A stretch of 64,000 nt of DNA from JBFMAI01 sp040755725 (GTDB lineage: Bacteria; Planctomycetota; Phycisphaerae; UBA1845; Fen-1342). Under the pieces are notes generated by a model that was given only the letters and a program-made list of their open reading frames with translations, ran no database searches and was not told where the DNA came from. Where the stretch lies: NCBI GenBank assembly GCA_040755725.1, contig JBFMAI010000032.1, forward strand, positions 124,001 through 188,000, given 5' to 3'. Shown here in pieces: positions 34,917 through 43,594 of this stretch (within the stretch, counting starts at the first letter, position 1; the number at the start of each line of letters is the position of its first letter). The position numbers and the translations under genes are program-made.

Positions 34917-36500
34917 TTAGTTGTGCTGCTCGTCAGGCAGCGGCCGGACCTCGATGCGCATGCCCTCACGCCGGATGACCTGTACCCGCCGGCCGGCCTC
35001 AACATACTCGCCCTGACTGGTCACGTCCACGATCTCCTGCCCGAAACGGGCTTGCCCGCCGGGCCGCAGATCACCCGTGACGACGCCCACGTCGCCGACG
35101 GCGGCCACCTCGGGGTGCGCGTCGCTGAGGGCCAGGGCCTGGGCGTTCGGGTTGGCCAGGACCACGCCCGCGGCCACCTTGGTGCGCGGCAGATAGCGCA
35201 CCAGCAGCGCGATACCGGCCATCGAGACGAGGACGCTGGCCGTCAGGACTTTCATGCCGGTCAGCAGGCCCTCCCACATTCCGCGCAGGTTGGGGGGTGA
35301 GAAGGTCGGCAACGCCGGCTCCTGCGGCACGAACGTCGCCAGGAGGCCGACGAGGATCAGCAGCACGCCGACCAGGCCCACGATGCCAAACCCCGGTAGC
35401 ACAAACAGCTCGATCCCCAGCAGGATCACGCCGATGCCCAGAATCACCAGCGTCCAGATGCCGGCCAACCCGGCCGCGTAGGGGGCGGCGAGGAAGATGG
35501 CCAGGGCGATCAGGGCCGTGGCCCCCGGGAGGATCAGGCCGGGCGACTGGAACTCCAGGTACCCCCCTACCAGGACGATCACCAGCAGAATGCCGCGCAC
35601 CACCGGGCTGTTCAACCAGGCGGCGAACTTCTCCCACCCGGAGCGCTCGTAACGGACCGGAACCGCCGCGAGCCCCAGTTGCTCGGTGAGATCGTCCAAG
35701 TCCGCGGCGATCCCCCGGGCAAAGCCGAAAGCGACCGCGTCGAACTGCGACATGGTGAGGAGTTCGTCGGCCCGGTCGACGGGCTGGGCGAGAGGGATGA
35801 CCTTGCCCGTGGTGGGTTCGGTGTAGCTCTCGACCAGCCGCCACTCGCGTTTCTCCGGCGTCACCTCGTCGATGAGCTTCTTTTTCTCCTCCGTGACGAC
35901 AAACCTTCGCTCGGGGGTGTCCCCGGGGCGCTCAATCCACCAGACCTCTTCGCCGACGACGACCATGGCCCGCGACAGGAGGGGGTCATAACCGTTGCGG
36001 GCGGCGGAGTCGCGGAACTCCTGAAGGATGGGGCTTTCCGCCTTGGCCCGCTCGGCCCCGCCCAGCTCCTGCACCCCGCCCAGCGGCACCACCATGATGG
36101 GGGCGCAGTCGCCGATGGACGACGAGGGGCTCATCCAGATTTCCCGGCAGGCCACGGAAATCATGGCCCCGGCGCTGTAGGCCTGCGGGTTGACCCAGGC
36201 CACGGTGCGGACATTCGACGGGACGTTTTTGATGAGCCGGCAGATGTCCAGGGCACTGCTGACCAGGCCGCCGGGCGTGTCCATCTCGAAGACGATGGTC
36301 GTCGCCCCCGTATCCTGGGCTTCCCGGAGCCGCCGCTCGATGCTGTCCCGCATGATGTCGTCGATGGTGCCGTTGATGGGGATCACGGCGCCGCGGGGGC
36401 GCGTGGGCGGGTCTCCGGCGGTCGCCGGGCTGACCGCCGCCCAGAACAACACCAACAAGCCGCCGACACGTCCGGCGAGCTGGGGGTCATACCGTCTCAT
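34917..36500 (-). CDS. nfeD: NfeD-family membrane-bound ClpP-class serine protease
   Basis: A 527-residue long-form NfeD. A signal/anchor segment (residues ~10-28) is followed by a ClpP-class protease domain (~38-300) with the oxyanion motif DTPGG and catalytic Ser in AYSAGAMIS. Four or five membrane helices (~320-420) and a C-terminal OB-fold NfeD domain (GVVTGDLRPGGQARFGQEIVDVTSQGEYVEAG) complete it. The protease half has an extra charged insertion (~190-250), making it longer than the usual ~440 residues. NfeD proteases pair with stomatin/flotillin proteins, and floA follows 26 bases downstream. SD GGAGGA with an eight-base spacer sets ATG 36500. Confidence 0.93.
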   Translation of the reverse strand: MRRYDPQLAGRVGGLLVLFWAAVSPATAGDPPTRPRGAVIPINGTIDDIMRDSIERRLREAQDTGATTIVFEMDTPGGLVSSALDICRLIKNVPSNVRTVAWVNPQAYSAGAMISVACREIWMSPSSSIGDCAPIMVVPLGGVQELGGAERAKAESPILQEFRDSAARNGYDPLLSRAMVVVGEEVWWIERPGDTPERRFVVTEEKKKLIDEVTPEKREWRLVESYTEPTTGKVIPLAQPVDRADELLTMSQFDAVAFGFARGIAADLDDLTEQLGLAAVPVRYERSGWEKFAAWLNSPVVRGILLVIVLVGGYLEFQSPGLILPGATALIALAIFLAAPYAAGLAGIWTLVILGIGVILLGIELFVLPGFGIVGLVGVLLILVGLLATFVPQEPALPTFSPPNLRGMWEGLLTGMKVLTASVLVSMAGIALLVRYLPRTKVAAGVVLANPNAQALALSDAHPEVAAVGDVGVVTGDLRPGGQARFGQEIVDVTSQGEYVEAGRRVQVIRREGMRIEVRPLPDEQHN

Positions 36501-36762
36501 GGTCTGGTCCTCCGGGGCTGGAAGGCCGTGGGGCGGCCGGCGACCCGGCCTTTATGAGGATCATATCCGGCAGCGGGCGTCCGAGAAGGGACCGGCGCGC
36601 GGCCGATGACCGGGGGTCGACGGGCGGCCGAGGCGGCGAAGGTCCGATGCGTCTGATCCTGCGAAACGAATATTCAATTCGCGGTCCGAGTTTCCCGATA
36701 AAACGCACGTGAACCCTTTTCTTAGTCGCCGAGACGAACAGCAGGCCATTGTGGAGAGCCTT

Positions 36763-37224
36763 ATGCCACCGAGAAAGACTGCACGCAGGAACAACTGGAC
36801 CAATCGCTGGACCACCAGGACCTACACCCACCGGCGCCCGACGACGTCGACCACCTACCCGTGCAACTCGCCGAAGTTCCGGACCGCGCGGGAGGAGTGC
36901 CAGTGGCGGATGGGGTCCTACCGTAACGTGTACACCCAGTTCACGGGGGCGGGGACGAAGACCTTCTTCTCCCCGACGAACGCGAACAAGTGGATGCGCT
37001 ACATCAACAGCGGCGCGCAGGTGTACAAGTTCAACAACAAGGACTTCTGCCGGTACTTCGGCCGACGCTGGAACAACTCCAGCCCGCGGACCGCGTTCCG
37101 TTATCTGCGGCAGAAGTACGGCACCACCATCAAGGACGTAACGCGCGGCAAGGGCAACTGCTGGCTCATCGCCACCAGCCGGACCCCCACCGCCCGCCCG
37201 TTCAACAACTATCCCTGGAAATAA
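36763..37224 (+). CDS. Small basic aromatic-rich protein of unknown family
   Basis: A 153-residue protein with a composition unlike its neighbours: rich in Asn, Thr, Lys, Arg, Tyr, Trp and Phe, with few Ala, and AT-richer codons. The N-terminus is basic and Thr/Arg-rich (PPRKTARRNNWTNRWTTRTYTH). A probable folded core follows (QWRMGSYRNVYTQFTG... KWMRYINSGAQVYKFNN...CRYFGRRWNNSS...FRYLRQKYGTTI) and four Cys are spread through it. ATG 36763 has GGAGAG upstream; the frame extends to 36709 without support. It is a lone gene, with AT-richer upstream DNA (36665-36705; a weak TTCAAT/GATAAA pair) and a very strong terminator 75 bases downstream, which suggests high, independent expression. No homologue recognised. 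Confidence 0.75.
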   Translation: MPPRKTARRNNWTNRWTTRTYTHRRPTTSTTYPCNSPKFRTAREECQWRMGSYRNVYTQFTGAGTKTFFSPTNANKWMRYINSGAQVYKFNNKDFCRYFGRRWNNSSPRTAFRYLRQKYGTTIKDVTRGKGNCWLIATSRTPTARPFNNYPWK

Positions 37225-37299
37225 GTGGGGTCGACGGCGCGGCCGACGGACCGGCCGCCCCGGCGGGCCCTGGACACGAGCCTGCTGATTCGTTGCTTC

Positions 37300-37334
37300 G
37301 CGGCCCGTCCTGCAACGGACGGGCCGCTTTCTTT
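37300..37334 (+). terminator. Strong rho-independent terminator
   Basis: An 11-bp perfect stem GCGGCCCGTCC-TGCAAC-GGACGGGCCGC (37300-37327) is followed directly by TTTCTTT. It is the clearest intrinsic terminator in the window and lies 75 bases after the stop of the small basic protein gene. Confidence 0.85.
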
Positions 37335-37470
37335 CCGCTCCCCCGCGCTGCCCCGCTGCCGCTCGCCCGGCCTGCCCGCACTCGTGCGGCCCGGCCTGAG
37401 GACCCGCTCGTGTGCCCCCTGCCAACGGCTGGTGCGACCGGGCGACCAAACGGCCGAGCGCGAACGGGCC

Positions 37471-37568
37471 GCGCGGGAGGGCAATCCCGGCGTGCCGGGA
37501 CGGCCGAGCCGCGGCGCGCCGGGAGGCTCGCCCTCCCCGGGGGCGCCGCCGAATCGCGCACGGTCATT
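37471..37568. repeat. Dispersed repeat family A, copy 2
   Basis: GCGCGGGAGGGCAATCCCGG, GTGCCGGGACGGCCGAGCCG, CGGCGCGCCGGGAGGCTCGC, CCTCCC and CGCCGAATCGCGCACGG blocks in that order, matching 29268-29353 and 57148-57250. Its end reaches the stop codon of the convergent amidase gene (37568-37570). Together with the terminator it accounts for the 343-base gap 37225-37567. Confidence 0.7.
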
Positions 37569-38749
37569 TAGTCCACCACTTGCAGCCGCAGCCGTGGCTG
37601 CAGCACCGCCTGCCCGAAGACGTTGGCGAAATCCACGTGCAGCTCGCACGGGCCACGCCGCTGCGCGCGCGGCACCGTTACCTGCAAGCGCCGCTTCGCC
37701 AGCTCCAACCGCGGCCGGACGATCTGCCCCGCGAGCTTCACGACCACCGAGTCCGGCAGGATCTTGCTTTGGTCGGCCGCCCAGCCCCCGCGCCCGCTCA
37801 ACCCGTCGTCGAGCTCCACAATGACCGAGCCGCCGCGGCGCACCTTCCCGTCAGCCGGCTCGATGAGGCGCACGCGCGGCAGACCGGCGGCGGCCCAGCG
37901 GGCCAGACCGAGAAACAGCCCGTACGCCTCACGCCGGTTGTACACCGGGTCGCGCAGCCGCGCTTCCTCCTGCGGGTTTGAGTGAAACGACGCCTCACAC
38001 AGCACGGCCGGGACGTCGGCCTCGCGAAGCACGGCGAAGCCGTTGTTCTCGTGGACCACGAAATCACTGACGAGCGCACAGGGCAGGTGCGTCGGCAGCC
38101 GCAGCGCGTCGTGTAGCCCCGTCAGCAGGTGCCGGCCGGCGGCCACACTCGCCAGGCTGGCCGGTGGGTGCCCGTGATAGAAGACCGTCGTGTAGTTCAC
38201 CTGCGGATCATCGCAGGCGTTGTGGTGAATCGAGAGCAGCAGATCGGCCCGGACGCGGTTCGCCGTCTCCACGCGCTGCCGCAGGTCCTCCTTGTCCGGC
38301 AAGTCCAGACTGCGGTCCCGCTCGCGCGTGAGGACCACCTTCGCGCCGGCAGCCTCCAAGAACTCGCGCAGGAATTGCGCCACCCGCAGATTGACTTCGG
38401 CCTCGCGCAGCCCCGTCGGGCCGCGCTTCCAGTTCCCGCCCGGGTCGCGCTGCCCCACGTGCCCCGGATCCAGCACGATCACGACGCCGGCCAGGTGCCG
38501 GGCGTACGGCGGCAACGGGAACTCCGGTCCCGGTGGGACCGTCCAGTCGTACTGCTGCGGCGGCGTGCGGAGAGGGTCCGGCGGGGCAGCGGCTGGCGGT
38601 GCCGGACGCATGTACCAGGCGACGCCGAGACCGCCCGCGATGGCACCCGCCAACGCCCACAGGCCGCGTTCCGCCCACGCGCGTCGCGGGCGGGGCGTCC
38701 TTGTTGAACTCGGGGTCCACCGGGTTGTCGGGGTGACGCCGTTGGCCAT
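37568..38749 (-). CDS. N-acetylmuramoyl-L-alanine amidase (Amidase_3)
   Basis: A 393-residue envelope enzyme with an N-terminal membrane segment (GLWALAGAIAGGLGVAWYM), a Pro-rich linker and an Amidase_3 domain (~90-290). Zinc ligands and catalytic residues are in the usual places: His in LDPGHVG, Glu in GLREAEVNLRVA, His in SIHHNACD and Glu in CEASFHSN. It cleaves the amide bond between N-acetylmuramic acid and the stem peptide. A ~100-residue C-terminal beta domain (RVRLIEPADGKVRRGGSVIVELDDG...) is probably for binding. ATG 38749 has CGGAG upstream, and TACAAT (minus strand, 38813-38818) may be its -10 box. Confidence 0.92.
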   Translation of the reverse strand: MANGVTPTTRWTPSSTRTPRPRRAWAERGLWALAGAIAGGLGVAWYMRPAPPAAAPPDPLRTPPQQYDWTVPPGPEFPLPPYARHLAGVVIVLDPGHVGQRDPGGNWKRGPTGLREAEVNLRVAQFLREFLEAAGAKVVLTRERDRSLDLPDKEDLRQRVETANRVRADLLLSIHHNACDDPQVNYTTVFYHGHPPASLASVAAGRHLLTGLHDALRLPTHLPCALVSDFVVHENNGFAVLREADVPAVLCEASFHSNPQEEARLRDPVYNRREAYGLFLGLARWAAAGLPRVRLIEPADGKVRRGGSVIVELDDGLSGRGGWAADQSKILPDSVVVKLAGQIVRPRLELAKRRLQVTVPRAQRRGPCELHVDFANVFGQAVLQPRLRLQVVD

Positions 38750-38892
38750 CCGTGGAACTCCGGCATCCTCGTGCGGGCGTCGCCGCGTCCGGTGCGGCGT
38801 GCTGGTGGGGGAATTGTACGCAAGCAATTGGTGGCGCCCACGGGGGTTCAGGGGGCAGCCGCAAGTGGGTTGGGTGGTCGCGTCAGCGCCGA

Positions 38893-40311
38893 CTACGCCG
38901 GGCGTAACCCTCCCCCAACCCCTCCCTGGGAGGGAGGGGAGTCCGCCGGCCCGTCGGTGGCATCGTGCGGCACGGAACTCGCTGCGGACAGCACGTCAGC
39001 GACGGTCGCCACGCCGCCCTGGTTCCGCTTGGCGAAATACAGGGCCTCGTCGGCGCGGCGCAACAGGCTCTCCCACGTCCCCACTTTGTGCCCGCGCAGC
39101 GCGGCGACGCCGGCCGACAGGCTGGGCAGCGGGCGAACCGACGGCAGGGCCTTGGCCCGTTGGGCGAACAAGGCCGCAAGCCGCCGGGCGATCGCCACCG
39201 CGTCGTCGGGAGTTGCCCGTGGAAGCAGCAGGGCAAACTCGTCACCGCCGTAGCGGTAGGCCCGCTCGTCGCCGGCGAACCGGACGGCACGTAGCAACTC
39301 CCCGACGAAGGCGAGGAACTCGTCGCCCCGGGGGTGACCGAGGGTGTCGTTAAGCCGCTTGAAGTGGTCGATGTCGAACATGACCAGGGCCAGCTCGCCC
39401 CCGGTGCGCAAAAGCCGCTCGAACACCTGCGGGAAGTCCTGCTCGAACGCCCGCCGGTTCCCCAGCCCCGTCAGGGAGTCGGTCTTGGCCTCGTGCTCTG
39501 CGGCGCGCTGGGCGCTGGCGGCCCCTCGTGTGCGAGCGTCCACGCGGGCGTCGACCGTGTGCCGCCAATGCGTGGCCTCGGCCTGCCAGCGCTTCAGTTC
39601 GCGCTGGATCGCACCCACGCCGCGGACCACGCCGCGCATTTCCTCCAACGGGATGCCTTCGACCGCCACCGCGGCCAGACCCGCCCCGACCTGCGACACG
39701 CGCTGCGACAGCCCACGGATCGGCCGCGCGATCGTGAGCTCGAACCAGGCCCAGGCCAGCACCAATCCCGCCAACGCCAGCCCGGCCAGCCCGACCTCGG
39801 CCATGCCCAACCCCTGCGGCAGCCCCGCTTCGTAGACCAGCGCCAGGATCAGGCCGTCGGCCGGTCGCGGAATGGTCACCAGGACAAAACGTGGGGACGG
39901 TCGGCCGTCGATCCGGAGTGCGGTCGAGCGCGCCGTCGCCGCGGTGCGGTCGATTTGGGCGGCGATTTGAGACAGGGTGACGGCCACCTGGCGTCGAAAC
40001 TCCAGGCCGTGCCCGTCGCGGTCGAACACGCCGGCCCAGCGCACCCGTTTAGCCGGCTCCCCCAGCCGGGAGAGCCAGCGTTCCTGTTCCTCTTCGGGGG
40101 CCGCGTCGGTGCTGAGATGGGCGGCCAGCGCGGTCGCCAGCAGGGCCTCGACCCATTCGTGTCGGTCGCGCTCCGAGCGGGCCGCGTGCAGGCGCAGACC
40201 GATAAATCCTGGCCCGGCGATGGCCGCCCCGACCAATAGCACCAGGACGACCCCGCGTGCCGTCAAGCTGCTCGGCACGAGCGCTCCTGTCGCGGCGGAC
40301 CACCGACTCAT
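38893..40311 (-). CDS. Membrane GGDEF-domain protein (diguanylate cyclase)
   Basis: A 472-residue protein. Two membrane segments (~18-38 and ~170-195) flank a periplasmic sensor region of ~130 residues. A HAMP-like/coiled-coil stretch leads to a GGDEF domain (~300-440) starting KTDSLTGLGNRRAFEQD, with MFDIDHFKRLND and the intact active site YRYGGDEFALLLP, so it should make c-di-GMP. The last ~15 residues (SPPSQGGVGGGLRPA) and stop region are encoded by the family D hairpin repeat. ATG 40311 is preferred; a TTG precedes it directly. The signal sensed is unknown. Confidence 0.9.
   Translation of the reverse strand: MSRWSAATGALVPSSLTARGVVLVLLVGAAIAGPGFIGLRLHAARSERDRHEWVEALLATALAAHLSTDAAPEEEQERWLSRLGEPAKRVRWAGVFDRDGHGLEFRRQVAVTLSQIAAQIDRTAATARSTALRIDGRPSPRFVLVTIPRPADGLILALVYEAGLPQGLGMAEVGLAGLALAGLVLAWAWFELTIARPIRGLSQRVSQVGAGLAAVAVEGIPLEEMRGVVRGVGAIQRELKRWQAEATHWRHTVDARVDARTRGAASAQRAAEHEAKTDSLTGLGNRRAFEQDFPQVFERLLRTGGELALVMFDIDHFKRLNDTLGHPRGDEFLAFVGELLRAVRFAGDERAYRYGGDEFALLLPRATPDDAVAIARRLAALFAQRAKALPSVRPLPSLSAGVAALRGHKVGTWESLLRRADEALYFAKRNQGGVATVADVLSAASSVPHDATDGPADSPPSQGGVGGGLRPA
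38911..38939. repeat. Dispersed hairpin repeat family D, copy 3
   Basis: TCCCCCAA leader and perfect 9-bp stem CCCCTCCCT-GGG-AGGGAGGGG (38919-38939). The stem is identical to copies at 29202 and 33162; the loop is GGG instead of GAG. It lies within the last codons of the leftward GGDEF gene. Confidence 0.75.
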
Positions 40312-40421
40312 CAACCGGATGTATCGGTCTGGGACAGGGCCAACCGAAAGTCACGCCGTCGTCGCCCGCGGGCGGCGATGACCTACCACTTTCCTACCGC
40401 GAGGTCAGCACGGTGTGTGTG

Positions 40422-41177
40422 TTACGTCCCCACGGCCGCCAGGGCCGGTGCGGCCGGCAACGGCGTCGCCTCGTCCTCACGGGGACGCCCCCGGCGCAGC
40501 GCCAGGGCCTCCAAAGGCGGCAGGTCGTCCAGGTCGGCCAGGCCGAACACGTCGAGGAACTTGCGCGTGGTGCCGTACAGCAGCGGGCGGCCCACGATCT
40601 CCGCTCGTCCGACGATCTTCACCAGCCCCAGCTCCCGCAGCCGGTTTAGCACCTCGCCGCAGCCCACGCCGCGAATGGCCTCGATGTCCGCCCGAATCAC
40701 CGGCTGCTTGTAGGCGACGATCGATAGGGTTTCGAGCGCCGCCGGGCTCAGCCGCGTCTGCGCCTGTTGCTGGGCCAGGCGGGCCAGCCAGGGTTGAAAC
40801 GCGGGTTGCGTGAGCATCTGGAAACCGCGGGCGATCTCCTCGATGCGGAACGAGAGCCGGGCCGCCATGTACTTGGCGTTCAGCTCGGCGATGTGCAGGC
40901 GCACGTCGCGCAGCGACGTGATCCCCGCGAGTTCGGCCAGGCGCGTCAGGCTCAGCGGCGCATCCGAGGCGAATAGCAGGGCCTCGATGACTTGTTCCGG
41001 GCGCACCCCGTCGCGCGGGGCGGCGTCGGCCAGCCAGGCGGGCGCGGGTTCCTCAGTCGGCGGGGCGGGCCCGTCGGCCGGGACTTCGGCCGGCTCCGTC
41101 AGCAGCGCGACGGGAATCTCACGTGTTCGGTCGCTTGGCCCCGCCTCGACGATTCCAGGGTATTCGTCGCGGTCCAT
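40422..41177 (-). CDS. scpB: Segregation and condensation protein B
   Basis: A 251-residue ScpB, the winged-helix partner of ScpA and SMC in chromosome condensation. The conserved core (~60-210) includes VIEALLFASDAPLSLTRLAEL, LSPAALETLSIVAYKQPVIRADIEAIRGV and GRAEIVGRPLLYGTTRKFLDVFGL. Residues 1-55 are an acidic, Pro-rich extension and the C-terminal ~30 residues are variable. ATG 41177 starts it. ScpA is usually adjacent but is not present in this window; the neighbours are a GGDEF gene and an isochorismatase-like gene on the opposite strand. Confidence 0.94.
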   Translation of the reverse strand: MDRDEYPGIVEAGPSDRTREIPVALLTEPAEVPADGPAPPTEEPAPAWLADAAPRDGVRPEQVIEALLFASDAPLSLTRLAELAGITSLRDVRLHIAELNAKYMAARLSFRIEEIARGFQMLTQPAFQPWLARLAQQQAQTRLSPAALETLSIVAYKQPVIRADIEAIRGVGCGEVLNRLRELGLVKIVGRAEIVGRPLLYGTTRKFLDVFGLADLDDLPPLEALALRRGRPREDEATPLPAAPALAAVGT

Positions 41178-41407
41178 CGCGTGTACCTCATCGTCCGTGA
41201 CCAGCGGAAGGTCGCTCGCATCGAAACCGTCAGAATACTACGTCGCGCCCCGCCCCGTGTCCAGACCCCCGGGGGAGAGCGCGGGCGCAGATTCGGCGGC
41301 GGCGCCTTTTCCCCCGGCCCCTCCGACGGCACACTATGGACCGCGGCAGATTGGCGTTGGCGCGGTGCGGAGCCGGGCCGGCGCGTGGCCGCGCTGGACG
41401 GAGAACC

Positions 41408-41968
41408 ATGCTCTCGACGATCCCCGCCCGACTGGACTGTGAGCACGCCCAGTTGCTCATTATCGACATTCAGGAGAAGCTCCTGCCCCGCATCGCCGAG
41501 CACGAGCGGCTGGTGGACCAGGCGGAACTCATGATCCGGGCCGCGGTCGCGCTGGAGGTGCCGATCACGCTCTCGGAGCAGTATCCGAAGGGGCTCGGCC
41601 CCACGGTGCCGCGCATCGCCCAGGCCGCCACCGGCGCCCGCCGCATCGAAAAGACCACCTTCAGCTTTGTCGCCCACGAGCCCGGGCGCAAGCACTTGGC
41701 CGCCGCCCTGCGACCCCAGGTGCTCCTGATCGGGATCGAAGCACACGTCTGCGTGTTTCAGACCGCGCTCGACCTGCTGGGCATGCAAATGCGGCCGGTC
41801 GTGCTGGCAGACGCCGTCGGGTCGCGCTGTCCCACGGACTACCAGGTGGCGATGGAAGGGCTGCGGGCGGCGGGGGCCGTCGTGACGACGGTCGAGTCGG
41901 CGATCTTCCAACTGCTGTACGAGTCCGGTACGGAAGCCTTCAAGAAGGTCCTGCCGCTGGTGAAATGA
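41408..41968 (+). CDS. Isochorismatase-family cysteine hydrolase
   Basis: A 186-residue hydrolase. The catalytic triad pattern is visible: Asp in LLIIDIQEKLLP, Lys in RIEKTTFSF and Cys in GIEAHVCVFQTAL. The family cleaves amide or ester bonds (nicotinamidase, isochorismatase and relatives), and the closest groups are the YcaC/hydrolase-like members of unknown substrate. SD GGAGAA immediately before ATG 41408 sets the start. It is followed by a small zinc-ribbon protein whose GTG start lies two bases after its stop. No pathway is suggested by the neighbours. Confidence 0.9.
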   Translation: MLSTIPARLDCEHAQLLIIDIQEKLLPRIAEHERLVDQAELMIRAAVALEVPITLSEQYPKGLGPTVPRIAQAATGARRIEKTTFSFVAHEPGRKHLAAALRPQVLLIGIEAHVCVFQTALDLLGMQMRPVVLADAVGSRCPTDYQVAMEGLRAAGAVVTTVESAIFQLLYESGTEAFKKVLPLVK

Positions 41969-41969
41969 C

Positions 41970-42245
41970 GTGCCGCCGAACTGGAGCCCCGATGAGCGCG
42001 ACAGCGGTGAATGGGAGGACGATGCCGACGCGCCTCAGGAGCGCGACCTGGACGACGAAGACGGCGATGAGACCCCGACCGTCCCGTGTCCGAACTGCGG
42101 TCAATCCGTCGCGGAGATCGCCGAGCGCTGCCCGCATTGCGGCGATTGGATCGTCGCCGGCGGGGGACGCCCGCGACCGTCGCGCTGGTTGATTGCGGCG
42201 GCGCTGCTGGCGGCGGCCGGACTGCTGGCGTGGCAGCTCCTTTAG
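41970..42245 (+). CDS. Small zinc-ribbon membrane protein
   Basis: A 91-residue protein starting at GTG 41970, two bases after the hydrolase stop. The first ~38 residues are highly acidic. Two CxxC pairs (CPNCGQSVAEIAERCPHCG) form a zinc ribbon, and a single C-terminal membrane helix (WLIAAALLAAAGLLAWQLL) ends the chain. The architecture, cytoplasmic zinc ribbon plus tail anchor, is common in bacterial small proteins of unknown role. Translational coupling to the isochorismatase-like gene is likely. Confidence 0.8.
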   Translation: MPPNWSPDERDSGEWEDDADAPQERDLDDEDGDETPTVPCPNCGQSVAEIAERCPHCGDWIVAGGGRPRPSRWLIAAALLAAAGLLAWQLL

Positions 42246-42267
42246 CTCGCATCGTCCCTCAGAGGAA

Positions 42268-42320
42268 CCGCAGAGAAACTATGAACGCCGGGAGGCCCGG
42301 CTTTCATAGTTTCTCTGCGG
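42268..42320. repeat. Long perfect hairpin between convergent genes
   Basis: A 53-base inverted repeat: outer arms of 18 bp (CCGCAGAGAAACTATGAA, 42268-42285; its exact complement 42303-42320) and an inner GCCGGG-AGG-CCCGGC stem (42287-42301), with one C/T mismatch between. It fills the 88-base spacer between the convergent zinc-ribbon and asparaginase genes. It is AT-richer than its surroundings and could act as a bidirectional terminator, though no T tract flanks it; it could also be a mobile repeat. Confidence 0.8.
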
Positions 42321-42333
42321 TGAACAACCGGGG

Positions 42334-43410
42334 CTAGCGTTCGCGAATCGCCGGAAACAACCCGGGCAGCTCCACCTCGCGGGCTTCTTTGCCCTCGTGT
42401 ACGGCCATCTTGCCGGGCCCGCGCAGGTTGGCGCCGCCGAACAGACCGTCCTTGCGCAAGGCGTACAGGGTCAGACCGTACGCGGGTAACCCGTCACGGT
42501 CGCGCAGCCGCTTCTCCGTGTGGTCGGCCACCCGCTGGAGCACGCGGCGGCAGGCCTCTTCGGGCGTCGCGCCGCCGCGCATCAGCTCCACGACGAGGAA
42601 ACTGGAGCAGTTCAGCAGGTTGGCCTCGCCACGGCCGGTGGAGCCGCAGGCGCCGACGGCGTTGTCGACGTAGAGTCCCGCGCCGAGGATGGGGGAATCA
42701 CCGACCCGGCCGGGGATCTTGTAGGCCAGCCCGGACGTGGACGTGCAGCCACCGATGTCTCCGGCCGCCGTCAGGGCCAAGCAGGTGACGGTGCCGGTGG
42801 GTCGGTCAGCCAAGTGCCGCGCGCGGGCGTGGGCCGCCGCTTCGTCCGCCTCCGGGTGCAACCAGTCGTCCCAGTCCGAGTGCGTCTCCCGCCACTCCAG
42901 CCAGATACGGCGGGCTTCGTCGGTCAGGAGGTCCTCTTCCTTGAAGCCGTGGGCGCGGGCAAAGCGCAGCGCCCCCTCACCCACGAGGAGGACGTGGTCG
43001 GTGCGCTGCATGACGATCCTGGCCACGCTCGATGGATGACGGATGTTGCGCAGCGCGGCGACGGCACCACCCTTGTGCGTCGGTCCGTGCATGACACAGG
43101 CGTCCAGCTCGACGATGCCTTCTTCGTTCGGCAACCCGCCGTAGCCGACCGAGTTGTCGTTCGGATCGTCCTCGACGAGGTTGACGCCGGCCACGACCGC
43201 TTCCACGGGATCGGCCCCCTCCCGCAGCAGCTCGACGGCCCGCCGGCACGCCCCTAGGCCGTTGGCGCTGGCGATGACCAGCGGCGTGCCGCTGGGGCGC
43301 AGCACCGCCGGTTGGTCGGAAACACCGGCTTGGGCCATACGACCGCCTCCGAGGCCGGCCGCGGCCAGTCCCGCGGCCGACACGCAAAACTCGCGCCGAT
43401 TGAGGGCCAT
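42334..43410 (-). CDS. Tat-exported glycosylasparaginase (N4-(beta-N-acetylglucosaminyl)-L-asparaginase)
   Basis: A 358-residue Ntn-hydrolase with a twin-arginine signal (NRREFCVSAAGLAAAGLGGG). The N-terminal half has ASANGLGACRRAVELLREGADPVEAVVAG, and autocleavage would occur before Thr in GTVTCLAL. The beta subunit has GGCTSTSGLAYKIPGRVGDSPILGAGLYVD and GACGSTGRGE, the family signatures. It hydrolyses the bond between asparagine and GlcNAc left after glycoprotein breakdown. AAGGAG lies six bases before ATG 43410, which favours it over the earlier ATG 43416. Tat export of the folded protein suggests a periplasmic or lipoprotein-free envelope location. Confidence 0.92.
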   Translation of the reverse strand: MALNRREFCVSAAGLAAAGLGGGRMAQAGVSDQPAVLRPSGTPLVIASANGLGACRRAVELLREGADPVEAVVAGVNLVEDDPNDNSVGYGGLPNEEGIVELDACVMHGPTHKGGAVAALRNIRHPSSVARIVMQRTDHVLLVGEGALRFARAHGFKEEDLLTDEARRIWLEWRETHSDWDDWLHPEADEAAAHARARHLADRPTGTVTCLALTAAGDIGGCTSTSGLAYKIPGRVGDSPILGAGLYVDNAVGACGSTGRGEANLLNCSSFLVVELMRGGATPEEACRRVLQRVADHTEKRLRDRDGLPAYGLTLYALRKDGLFGGANLRGPGKMAVHEGKEAREVELPGLFPAIRER

Positions 43411-43594
43411 GTGCATCTCCTTGCCAGAGCCGGCCCTCCCCGCGGCGTGACGGGTCGGCATCCGACCATGATAGCCGATTCGGGGCCGCAACGCGCTCCG
43501 TCCCGAATCCGCGGCGCGCCAGGCCGGTGCATCGCCGCCGCGGCGCGGCTACAATCCCCGCCGCGAATCCGTTACCGCGGAAGGCAGGTGCTTC

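Noticed and set aside
41336..41407. Upstream extension of the isochorismatase-like gene and a partial family B repeat near 41362
   Set aside because: The GGAGAA site before ATG 41408 fixes the start, and the repeat-like GCGGTGCGGAGCC match is too short to assign.
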